64,000 bases of DNA from Ovis canadensis (taxonomy: Eukaryota > Chordata > Mammalia > Artiodactyla > Bovidae), in the NCBI RefSeq assembly GCF_042477335.2, contig NC_091264.1:31807386-31871385 (forward strand), in the 5' to 3' direction. Every line of letters starts with the position of its first letter. The first letter of the stretch is position 1. The notes below the pieces were generated by a model. The model searched no databases, had not been told where the DNA came from, and was given only the letters and a program-made list of their open reading frames with translations. The translations under genes were made by a program, and so were the position numbers. Of the stretch, positions 12,001 through 24,000 are shown one piece after another.

Positions 12001-15000
12001 CAGGGTTTCTAAACTCAGAGCCTGAGGGAGGTGGGTAATTAGAATTTCCTAGGATTGGATCCATGGGTTTTGGGGGCGTGTTGATCAACTTTCTGTTTCC
12101 TCTTTGTCCTTCTAAGCGGTGCCCACATGGCTGGAGAAGCCCCAGGACAGCCAGCTGGAGGAGGGCAAGCCGGGCTATTTGCATTGCCTGACCCAGGCCG
12201 CACCCAAACCCACAGTTGTCTGGTATAGAAACCAGATGCTCATCTCCGAGGTGAGGACGAGGGTTGCTGCTGGAGGACTGGGGGCCACGGGGTCTTCTGT
12301 GCTCATCTCCCCCGTGCGCTTTCCCCTGAGGCAGCCCCAGGGAGAGGCTGGTGGGGGGCAGGCGGAGACCCGCACGTCTCTCGTGTTGCAGGACTCGAGG
12401 TTCGAGGTCTTCAAGAACGGGACCCTGCGCATCAACAGCGTGGAGGTGTACGACGGGACATGGTACCGCTGCGTGAGCAGTACGCCCGCTGGCAGCATCG
12501 AGGCCCAGGCCCGCGTCCAAGTGCTGGGTGAGCTGGCGCCTGGCCCGGCGGGCAGGAGAGGACCGGGGAGGGAACCGCAGGGCCCAGGATCTTCAGGCCT
12601 GCCGCCTCAAGCCCTCCCTTTCCTGCTCCTGAAACAGAAAAGCTCAAGTTCACACCACCACCCCGGCCACAGCAGTGCATGGAGTTTGACAAGGAGGCCA
12701 CGGTGCCCTGCTCAGCCACAGGCCGGGAGAAGCCCACTATTAAGTGGGTCCGGGCAGGTGAGTACCCTGTGGGCGTGGAGTGGGGGGTTGGTAACAGGCA
12801 GTCCACTGGTCAAATGTGTGCCTGTCTCAGGACCAGCTGAGTGCCTGGTACTGCGGGACAGACAAGAAATGTAGGGGCCGATTTATACTCCAGTTAGAAG
12901 AAGGAAGCCAGACATAAAAGAGGTCAGGTTACAGTGTTACACAATGTATAGGATGGTTCAGGGCACCAAGTGATTGGATTGGTCCAGACAGGGCTGTTAA
13001 AGTCCTCCCTTTCTAAAATAGTCATCCTTTCCAACATAAAAGTAATCCTTTAGAAAACTTTGGGAGAAACTAATGCATAATCCCACCATCAACTGTCTCT
13101 GGGTGTGTACTGTTTTCTATGTACATCTTTTTGTTTTTACATAGCAGTTTTATTGTACATCTAATTTTCACTTACTATACGTCCATGAGTAAGTCATGCT
13201 TACTATAGAAATGGACGATGCAGATAACTGTATGTAATTTTATCTTTTTTTTTAAACTTAACATCATCAAGCATTTCCCCATGTTTTTATACACAAACAT
13301 TGGACCATTGGTTTTGATAATTACAATAATATTCCAATAGTTGGGTTCACTGTAATTTACTTAAACATTCCCTAAATGTCTGATATTTGGGCTGCTAGCC
13401 ATCCTCCCTTCCTTTCTCCCTACCTCTCGCTGTTTCTCTCACTCTCTGTCTTTTTTTTATTGCTGCAGTAAACATCTTTATGGCAAAGTTTTTTCTGGAT
13501 TTGGGTTTATTTCCTTTGGGAATGATTCCCAGAAATGGAATAATTTTGTATAAAAGGGTAGGCGCATTTTTACAACCCTTGATGTGAATGGCCAAATAGT
13601 TTTTTTTAAGGGCTTTTACATTCCCATTAAGAGAGTGAGGTTGTCGATTGTGAGAAGCAAGTGGGCCCTCTCTGCTCAGGTGTCTGGGGGAGCGTTCTGT
13701 GGGGGATGAGGCTCAAAATGGGCAGGACAGTGGCAAAGAGCAGGACTAGGTGCTAGGAGTAGGGAGTGATAGGCAGTGATGGTGAGAACAGGGCAAATTC
13801 CACGCCCAGCCAGAAGTCCGGTGTGGTGGAAGTGGAGAGTTATACAAGGCTATAGAAGGAGGCGAGGCTGGAAAATTAGAAAAAGAGTGAGTAACAGGGA
13901 CTCAACCCCTGGTTCAGGAGTTTGGACCTTGTCTGTGGGTAGGCTGGAGCAATGGCATGTTTTCAAGTGGAGGTGAGTGACTGAAGGCATTGCTAACCGT
14001 GATGGGACTCTGGTCCAGCCCATCATTCCCCCGTATATCCCCTGCAGATGGGAGCAGCCTCCCAGAGTGGGTGACAGACAACGCTGGGACCTTGCACTTC
14101 TCCCGGGTGACCCGTGACGACGCTGGCAACTACACCTGCATTGCCTCCAATGGGCTGCAGGGCCAGATCCGTGCCCATGTCCAGCTCACTGTGGCAGGTG
14201 CGACCGTGCCGGGCGCGGGGGCCGGGGCCGCGGCCTGCACCCCGCCGGCCCCATTGCTCACTGCTCCCTGCCCCTCGCCGGGCTCTTCCCATCCAGTGTT
14301 CATCACCTTCAAGGTGGAGCCGGAGCGCACTACGGTGTACCAGGGCCACACAGCCCTGCTGCGGTGCGAGGCCCAGGGGGACCCCAAGCCGCTCATTCAG
14401 TGGAAGGGCAAGGATCGCATCCTGGACCCCACCAAGCTGGGACCCAGGTAGGCCGTCTCCTCCTCCCCACCCCGCTGCCTCCCCTGCAGCTCGGGCTCCT
14501 GGGGGCCAGCCAGGTGGGCAACGCTGGGGCTTCTCTCCCGGCAGGATGCACATCTTCCAGAACGGCTCCCTGGTGATCCACGACGTGGCCCCCGAGGACT
14601 CGGGCCGCTACACCTGCATCGCAGGCAACAGCTGCAACATCAAGCACACGGAGGCCCCCCTCTATGTCGTGGGTATGGGGCCCGCAGGGCTGTCCTGCAT
14701 GGAAGTGGGGGGCCCGACTTCTTCCTCATCCTTGTTCTCATCAGCCCTGTACACAAAAGGCACTGAAACTGTTTTTTGCAATGGGGGCAGGGATTCTGGG
14801 TCCCCTCCTCGGGGCCAGCACACAGGCAGTCTCAGGTTCCTTGCCCTGACCTGGGATGTCGTTGACACCTTCCACAGCTGGGGTGTGTGAGCCTGTGGCG
14901 GTGGGGGGTGCTCTTGTCCTGAGTTGCTTCCTCCCAGGCCTGTCCTCGTGGTCCTGCATGGGTGGGGAGAGGATGAGGCCAGGCTGCAGCAGCATGTGGT

Positions 15001-18000
15001 TCCTTTGCCCTGGATAACCAGAGGGTGAAAGGTGTAAGGCCCTGAGTAGGGCCTGGGACTGGGGATTTGGGCCTGACTTCTGCTGATCCCCAGCTCTGTG
15101 CTCCTCCAGGTGGTATTTCCTCTTTTTTCTCTCTGTTAAGATGGGAGTGGTTTGAGCAAGAGGCTTTCAAACTTTTTTGGTTCAGCAGCAGAACTGGTTT
15201 TCTGAATATTTATTTATTTATTTTTAATGTGTAATTTACTCTGTCTGGCTGTTCCGAATCTTAGTTGCAGCGTGTGGGACCAAGTTCCCTGACCAGGATG
15301 GGAACCTGGGCCTCCTGCATTTGAGAGTGCAGTCTTAGCCCCTGAACCAGCAAGGAAGTCCCAGAATTGGTTTTTTAGACAGGGTTTTCCATGGAACTTT
15401 AAATGGATAAAGTGAAGTGGTGGCCTCTGGTTGAAGCCACTGGGTGTGTGTGTCAACTGGGGGCTCCTGGATGGCCTCCCCCCTTGGGCTGTTCTCCCAC
15501 CTAGCACCTCTTTCTCCATGGGACCCAAGGCCACTGAAAGCCTGTAGACTAGAAGATCCTTCTGCAAAAGTGTTTCTTTAACCTGCTCTGTGCTGGGCGA
15601 TGCCTGGGGTTATAAATTAGAAGTTCCCACATGCAGCTCTGTAGGGCCTGACTCAAGATTTCAAGTCACTAAGGACGCTTGTTAACAATGGTGTGGGTTT
15701 GTGATGGGGCCGACTGTGGTGTGCTTCTGATGTGTGTCCTGGGCTTGTGTCTGGGTTCAGAAACAGCCTGGAAATCACTCAAATCCTGCAGAGCTCTCTC
15801 TGGCCTCAGTGGGCCCCCAGGAACTGGACCTTGTTGAAGCCAGTGACAGGGGTGACCCTCCGAGGTTGCTCTGGCTTGGTCAGGGCATCAGGTAGTCCCG
15901 GAGGCTGTTGAATGTGTGCAGTGGAGAGAGCCGGCAGAGCAGTAGGGCTGCATTCGCCCTAGTCGCCCCTGCCTACACCTGTCTGTGTGTCTCTCAGACA
16001 AGCCAGTGCTGGAGGAATCGGAGGGCCCGGGCAGCCCTCCCCCCTACAAGATGATCCAGACCATCGGGCTGTCGGTGGGCGCCGCTGTGGCCTACATCAT
16101 CGCCGTGCTGGGCCTCATGTTCTACTGCAAGAAGCGCTGCAAGGCCAAGCGGCTTCAGAAGCAGCCGGAGGGCGAGGAGCCAGAGATGGAGTGCCTCAAC
16201 GGTGAGGGGCCCTGGAAGAGGGAGGCGGTGCCGCGCGCAGGTGCTGAGCGCCCTCCAGTGGCCGTGGAGGAAAGTGCAGCATTTGGAGCCAAAGCAGAGC
16301 CGCACCCACCCCCTTCCCCGCTCAACCCCCGCCCCCATGTTGGCTGATTCCCAGGGCCTCTGCTTCTGAGCAGCCTGGCTCAAGTCTTCCTCATTGGAGT
16401 CTCAGGCTAGCCTCCTGTGTTTCCCTGCCTTTTCCCTGCAGTTCTAAACCACAGGCATAATTTCACTATAGGGCTTCCCTGGTAGCTCAGCTGGTAAAGA
16501 ATCCACCTGCAATGTAGGAGGCCCTGGTTTGATTTCTGGGTCGGGAAGGTCCCCTGGAGAAGGGATAGGCTTCCTTGATGGCTCAGCTGGTAAAAAATCT
16601 GCCTGTAATGTGGGAGACCTGGGTTTGATCCCTGGGTTGGGAAGATCCCCTGAAGAAGGGAACGGCTACCCACTAGTATTCTGGCCTGGAGAATTCCATG
16701 GACTGTATAGTCTTTGGGGTCACCAAGAGTCGGACACGACTGAGCGACTTTCACTTCCAGCCCCCACCCCTCCACCCGCCCCCCTGGAGCTGGCTGATTC
16801 TCAGGGCCTCCACTTCTGAGCAGCCTGGCTCAAATGCATTAGCGTTTCCTTGCACATCTTGTCTCTCCCTCCGCTAGTCTTTGAGTTTACTGAGGTGGGG
16901 TGGGGGGCTCGGTCTGCCTGTTTCCCTCCTCCTACCCTTCCTCTCCTCCACCGGGAGCCCCCTAGGGACACGGCTGTGTCTCCCCTCTCATTTTAGGGGT
17001 TTAGGAGCAGGACTAGAGTTCCCCTTGTTGTGATTTTTAGAGCCTTTGTGCCTGTTTAGAGCTTTGCACCTAGGAGACCCTATGAAAGCAAAAACCTTTA
17101 TGTCACCAGGCTGTCCAGGGACCAGTGACTCAGCTGAGACTTGTGCTGTCTCTTTGCAAAGATTGTAATCGGCTATGTCAATAAGTGGTCAGACCCTGAG
17201 GAGTGCTGGGCTCCCTTCCCCAGCCCCTTCTGTTCGTTGGCCAGATTGTGTGTGGACGTTGTGTAGATCAGAAGGATTGGATCCCTTTGGTGGGAGTGGG
17301 AGATTGTGGGAAAGAACTGCAGTCCCCGTGGTGGCCAGTCTCCTCACTCCCCCTCGCCCCCTCTTCCCAGGCGGGCCTCCGCAGAACGGACAGCCCTCGG
17401 CCGAGATCCAGGAGGAGGTGGCCTTGACCAGCTTGGGCTCCGGTTCCGCCGCCACCAGCAAGCGCCACAGCACGAGCGACAAGATGCACTTCCCGCGGGC
17501 CAGCCTGCAGCCCATCACCACGCTGGGTGTGTTGCCATGGCCACCATCCCCCCCCCCCCCCCACACACACACACTTAACTAGAGGCTCCAGGTCTGTCTT
17601 CAGCTACACCAGGGGCTGGTGCCTCTGGAGGCCCTGAAGCCCAGAACCTCGGAAACAGAGGGAGCATCAGGGCGGCCGGGCCCAGTGGGTCCCCGTGTGC
17701 CCGTTGTCCCCATCCCACCCCCGAGATCTTTGTCATTCGTGTGTATCATTCACTTGATGTTTTCTTTAGATTGACTTTCTCTTACCTTTCAAAAAAATTG
17801 AGCTCTGTCGACTCGATGGACATGAGTCTGAGCAAACTCCGGGAGATAGTGAAGGACAGGGAGGCCTGGCATGCTGCAGTCTATGCGGTCGCAAAGAGTC
17901 AGACGTGACTGAGTGACTGAACAAAAACAACAAGCTTAGTTGTAGGAAAAACTGAGAAGTTATGGATCTGTGTTTTATGGGTATAGGTTAAAGTATAGAA

Positions 18001-21000
18001 GACGTGTTAACAGTGAATCACCTAAAATTCTCATACAGACCACCTTCTAGAAAGTACTGTTAATCTGACCCCTTTATTTCACTGTTAGAGACTGCCAGTC
18101 CCAGGGCCGAAGGGGAAGGGGTTCGCTCAGAGTTGCACACACAGCCAGTGCCACTCCTGGTCTAGCTGGGCGGGAGCAGAGAGACGCCTCCGCATGTGAC
18201 CCCGGCCAGGTGCCTCCCAAGTCAGGGGCATCCTCAGCTGGCTGACTCAGTCCTATGCCCACAGGCAAGAGCGAGTTTGGGGAGGTGTTCCTGGCGAAGG
18301 CACAGGGCTTGGAAGAAGGGTTGCCTGAGACCCTGGTGCTCGTGAAGAGCCTGCAGAGCCGGGACGAGCAGCAGCAGCTGGACTTCCGGAGGGAGTTCGA
18401 GATGTTTGGGAAGCTGAACCACGCCAACGTGGTGCGGCTGCTGGGGCTGTGCCGCGAGGCAGAGCCGCACTACATGGTGCTGGAGTATGTGGACTTGGTA
18501 GGCGGCTGGGGGCGCCCTGGGGGCTCGGGCGGGGGCGGCGCCCGACCTGGGGGGAGGGCAGTGATGGGAGCCTGCGTCGCCACCGTGAGGTGTTCAGCCG
18601 CTGTCCCCCCAGCTCCGACCCTGCCTTTCCTTACCCTCAGCCCCTTTCCCATCTGCTGGCCCCCTGTCTGGGGTTTGGTCCCAGTTTTCTTCCAGCTTCT
18701 TCCTCAGCCCAGCGGCAGGGACGCCTTCCAGGCCCTTTTCCCTGACTCTGGTTTTCTTTGATTTGCCATTTCTCACTCTCCCCAGGGCCTGTCAGCCCTT
18801 GAGAATAAACATAAGGAGAACCTGGCTTTGCTCTCCCTGCAGCCGGTACCACTGGAGGGACAGCGTTCGCTTAGCCACCGGCCTTCTCTCTCTCCCCGCT
18901 GGTGCTGCCCGGCCCTGCCCCTCACTCTGCAGTCCCGGGCTCACTGGGTCTAGTCCCCTTGGTCCTCGAAAATGGCTGCATGGCAGACGCTGCAGCTCGG
19001 GTGCAGGAAGGGCGAGGAGTGACCCTCGTCTTTCCATGAACGAGGGCTTCCGAGCACTTGGCGCATGTTTCTGCCGCTAGGGTCCCATCTGTGTTAGGTC
19101 TAGAGGACGAGGCTTTCCTGCCAGGGGTCTGTGAAGACCGAGGGTCAGGGGCCGTGTTTTGCTCTTGGTGCTCTTGGAGCAGGGGCTTCCTCTCCTGCCT
19201 GTCTGGGGGCTCCCCCGAGGGCAGCAGTGACTGTCCTCCTCCCTTTCTGACCGGGAGCCTCTAGGACAGGGTCTCCCACCTCTGGAATCTGATGCCTGAT
19301 GACCTGAGGTGGAGCTGATGGAATCGTGGTAGAAACAAACTGTGCATGATGAATGTAATGCGCTTGAGCTGGTCTGAAACCATCCCCTTCCAGACTGTGG
19401 AAAAACTTGTCTTCCACGAAACTGGTCTCTAGTGCCAAAAAGCCTGGGGACCGCTGTTCTAGGAGATGCTTCCTGTAAGTTTTAGTTGCCACTAGACTCT
19501 CCCCTGGGAGGGGCTCTGGGCTGAGGGTTGGGCAGTCAGGTCAGGGGTCCTCACCCCCTCCCACTGGGGCAGGCGCCCTGTGAGCACCCACTGGGGTTGG
19601 GTTTGGGGTCGGGGGGGACACCAGCTGGGCTGTGACCCGACAGAGATGCTGGGTTTTTCCTCAGGGAGATCTTAAACAGTTCCTGAGGATTTCCAAGAGC
19701 AAGGATGAGAAGCTGAAGTCGCAGCCCCTCAGCACAAAGCAGAAGGTGAGGATGGTGGGGGTCGGGGGTCGGGAGCCTGGCGGTCTTCTAGCAGGTGCTC
19801 TGGTGGAGCGCTGCCTGCGGGCCAGGCCCCGAGGTGAGCACTCGGGGAGCACGGTGATCCTCTGGGATGGCGTCACTTCCCTGCAGTGGGTAGAGACACT
19901 GAGGCTGAGATGGGCCAAGTGACCGGTCGCAGCCTGTGAGCCGCCCTGTGTGGCCCCACTGCTTTTGTGGAGAAGCGCCGCCCTTGGCCCGGGCTATTGG
20001 AGCACGACGGCTGCGGAGGGCGCTGAGCTGAAGGGGTAGCCGGCAGCCCAGGCGTCTGGAGGCCAGTGGGGCTGGGCGCGGCCCTGAGCATGTTCCCTCA
20101 TCCCCCGAGGGTGTGGATGGGCCGCCAGGGTTTCACCGCCTGTGGTTTTCACGCTTTTGCTCTCACTCAGGCTGTGGGCTGCCCAGCCTTTCCTTCCGGT
20201 TCTGCTCCTGCCTCTGGCACAGAGCCCTGGCCGGGGCCCTGTGGAGACACAGACCTGGGCTGAAACAGTGAAGAAGGGAATGCTTCCTACGACCCCCTGT
20301 CCGCCTCGGACCTTGCCTTCTGTGCCCAGTTCTCCCTGCCCACTGCCTCCTCCCCTCCCCTCCCCCCTCCCTGCTTCCATGTGACCAGGTACTCTGTGTC
20401 CACGGTGACAGTGATGTCACCACATAAGCAAGCAAAGCTCAGGGCAGGAGGCAGACTGCTGGGCCTCCTTTCCGGGTGACTGTTCCCGGCCTGGAGGCTG
20501 ACCCAGGTCATGGCAAGGTGTGGCTGGTTGATCAGGCACCGGGGGTGGGGGGAACCCTGGCTGCCCTCGATCTCTCTCCAGGAGCAGCTCTGTGACCTTC
20601 AGGCTGACCTCTTCCCATCACAGGTGAATTTGCTGAGGCCTGGACAAGGCCAGTGAGCTGGCCTCCTGGTGTGGTGTCCCTGCCTCCGTCTCTGAGAAGC
20701 CACAGGACAGTTTGCAGTGGCTGGAGATGGGATACTGTAGGACAGGATAGCTCTTGCCAGCTGGGTGGGATGTCAGGACCCCAGAGCTCACAAACGAGAG
20801 CACGCAGGGAACCAGTGAATTGTCATTGGGCCAGTCATGGTGCCCAGGGCCCTTGGGAATCCAAACTTGAGGCTGTGGGGTGTCCTTGGGCACTAAAGAT
20901 CTGGGGGGAGAGCTTGGATAAACGAATGGAGCACATGCTTTACAGACTTCAGATAAGAGACGGCAAGAGACATAAAGAATGTCATAAGAGACGCAAGAGA

Positions 21001-24000
21001 CCTTGAAGATGTCCGTGTCCTTTAGGTGGACAGACAATCTTAACAAAGAAAGCCACTCAAATTCAAGTCTTCAGGATAAGAAGTAGGTGAATGGTGGGAG
21101 AAGGGGAGCCTAGGTATGTTGTTGTGGCTGGGACAGGGGGATAGGCAAGGAACAGGAAGTCAGTTATTTCCTTCACGTGACCTGAGGGAATCTGGCTGAA
21201 ATCATCACCACCTTTGCTGAAGATCTCTTGCACACTTTGTTGCCCAAGCATCTTGAACTTGATGGGGAAACTTCAATAAGTTGGTTTCCACACTCTCCGA
21301 GGACAGTATTCTGCACTGGATGGTGGGGGAAGGATGAAACACTGTAGATTTCTGGACCATACCTCAGACTTATGGCAGAGTCTTTGCGAGTGGGATCTGA
21401 AGGCCGAAAGTTTTCAAATAAGCTCTCCAGCTGATTCTTAAGCTAATTAAGGTTTAAGGAGCCTTGGGATAGGACAGTGGCTTGAAATGGTTTTGCTTAG
21501 AGTCTCCTATAAGAAATGCATTTTATATCATGGCCCAGCACATCCCCCCCCCCCTCCACCCGCCCCACACATACACACTTAAAGCTAAAATTAAGCTTTC
21601 ACAACACTGTATTTGATGCTCTTAATATTTCTTATCCTGTATTTATTTTTAACCCACTAAATTGATTTTGAGAACTATACGGGTCTTTTTTTAAAGAAAT
21701 TATTTTTTGGCTAAGCTGGCTCTTTGTGGCTGCACGTGGGCTTTCTTTAGTTGCAGAGAGTGGGGACGACTCTCTACTTGCGGTGCTGGAGCTTCTTGAT
21801 CTGGTGGCTTCTCGTTCTGGTGGCTTCTCTTTTCCTGGAACACAGGCTCTGGGCTCTTCAGTTTCAGTAGCTGTAGCATGGGAGCTCCGTAGTTGAGACT
21901 TGCTGACTCTAGGGGGTGCAGGCTTCAGTAACTGTGACATTAGGGCTCAGTAGTTGTAGTGCATAGGCTTAATCGCTCCACCACATGTGGAATCTTCCCA
22001 GAGCAGGGATCGAACCTGGGTCCCCTGCATTGGCAAGCAGATTCCTATCCACTGCCCTAGCAGCGCTTCCCGGGTGGCTGAGCTGGTAAAGAATCCTCCT
22101 ACAATGCAGGAGACCCCAGTTCGACTCCTGGGTTGGGAAGATCCCCAGGAGAAGGGACAGGCTACCCACTCCAGTATTCATGGGCTTCTCTGGTGGCTTT
22201 ACCGTCTGATGGTAAACAATCCACCTGCAATGCAGGAGACCTGGGTTTGATCCCTGAGTTGGAAAGATCCCATGGAGGAGGGCATGGCAACCCACTCCGG
22301 TATTCTTGCCTGGAGAATCCCCGTGGACAGAGGAGCCTGGCGGGGGCTACGGTCCATGGAGTCGCAAAAAGTCAGACACAACTGAGCGACTAAGCACAGC
22401 CCAGCACTAGCAGGGAAGTTCCCATGTGGGTTTTGACGGGTAGTTTGAAAAACTTCCTTTGGGGGATTCCGTGAAAATGAAAATCCTTAAGAAAGGCACA
22501 TCAAACCTTGTTAGATGCTTTCTTGTGCTAATAATGTAGTGAGCCGCTGTGCCACTTTATGTTTCTAGGGTCCTTCCTGGGGGGACGGAAGGAGAACACG
22601 GTCAGATTTTAAAGGGAGACGGAGTGGTAGGCAGGCTGCTCCTTGGTCAGCTACAGCTGGAATGAGAGTGCCGTGCTTGGTGTGGGTGAGCTGCTGCGAG
22701 TCCCAGGAGGATTCCTGGTCCGCAGTGGAGGAGATCAAAGATGTGCGGAAACGTCCCTGGTGGTCCAGTGGCTAAGACTCTGCGCTCCCAGTGCAGGGGG
22801 CCCAGGTTTGATCCCTGGTCAGGGAGCTAGATCCCACATACTGAAACCAAGCTAAGAGTTCATATGCCACAACTAAATTTCCTGCATACTGCAACTGAGA
22901 CCCTAAATAAATACGTAAAATATTTTTAAAAAGAACATACGAGGGCCCTAGGTATTGGCATGGTTGTAGGTGATGCTCGTTAAAGTGGTTGATAAGGTGA
23001 AGGGTTTTGAAGTCTGAGCCCTGTAACCTGTGACTTCTTCATGGATCATCTGCAGACTAGTGACGGGCAGGAGCAGGCTAGTACACCTGGTGCCCACTTT
23101 TGCTTTAAGCAGTCAGAAGCTGGACAGGAAGCGCCGGCTGTCTGAGTAGACCCAGGAAGTGTCACAGGGGCTTGGCCAGAACTCAGGCAAGCCCCCAGGG
23201 TATAAAAGTTGGAAGGAAGGGTGGGTCTGGTCTTTACCAAAGTGCAAGTCTTTGTAACAGTGTTTGAAGATTAATCCCGTGGCCATCCGATGGCGGCTCG
23301 CCCAGCAATAAGAAAACACTTAATTGGCTGGGGTTAACAGCATTCCCTTTTACTGTCCTCGCTCAGCCAGTATTTCCAGAAGCACTGCCTCTCTGGAAAG
23401 ATGGCAAGTTGGTCACCGAGCCAAGTCCTCTCTCTTCTGCTCCTATGACTCGAAGCAGATTGAGGAGCTTGTGAGCCAGAGCAGAGAGGGCAGGGTGAGG
23501 AGGAAGGCGAGTCCACGGGAGCTCGTGACAAAAGCCTTTGTCTGCTGTTTAGCGACAACCAGACAAGACTGGACAGTGCCCTGGGGCTCTGATGCCTGAA
23601 GTGGAGTGTCCATTTCTGAGGCCTTTTTACCATCAGTGGTACTTGAGGCTTTCTGAGGATGACAGCCTGGGAACCAGAGCTCTTGGGGGAGCAGTCTCTG
23701 CTTTTCTGTGGAGAAAAACTGTCGGGCCCTGCACCCAGGGAGGGCTCAGTCATCCTCGTGGACCCATTGACCTGACCTCTCCTCACTGGCCCGCACAGTC
23801 ATTTGGAAGCTCTCCAGAGATTTTGTGGCTTTACCTTAAACAAAAATTATGATTATTTTCATTTGTCTGCACCTGCTGTTAGTAGTGGCACACAGCGTGT
23901 GAAATCTCTGCTTGTGACCTGCAAACTCTTAGTTACGGCATGTGGGATCTAGTTCCCTGACCAGGAATTGAACTCAGGCCCCCTGCCTTGGGAGTGTGGA

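Larger units (their letters stand above)
10317..12116 (+). other. PTK7: PTK7 intron 7
   Basis: 1.8 kb intron without recognisable coding sequence. It holds a MIR-like fragment (about 10600-10720), a 71-bp segment (10843-10913) repeated from intron 3, a CHR SINE (11218-11386) and another MIR-like fragment (about 11790-11945). Confidence 0.75.
16202..17370 (+). other. PTK7: PTK7 intron 14
   Basis: 1.17 kb intron. It holds a composite Bov-tA SINE (16471-16757) lying between two 43-bp direct repeats (16341-16383 and 16791-16833). The remainder is unique sequence. Confidence 0.75.

Noticed and set aside
12119-12874. 251-codon open frame running through PTK7 exons 8-9
   Set aside because: It is a read-through of exon 8, intron 8, exon 9 and beyond; splice sites and homology support only the exon parts.
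16471-16620. tRNA-like sequence as a tRNA gene
   Set aside because: It is the tRNA-derived head of a Bov-tA SINE; the same head occurs many times in the window and lacks an intact tRNA fold.
21063-21251. 62-codon antisense frame in PTK7 intron 17 as a gene or retroviral remnant
   Set aside because: No recognisable domain, flanking LTR or splice sites; left as unexplained unique sequence.
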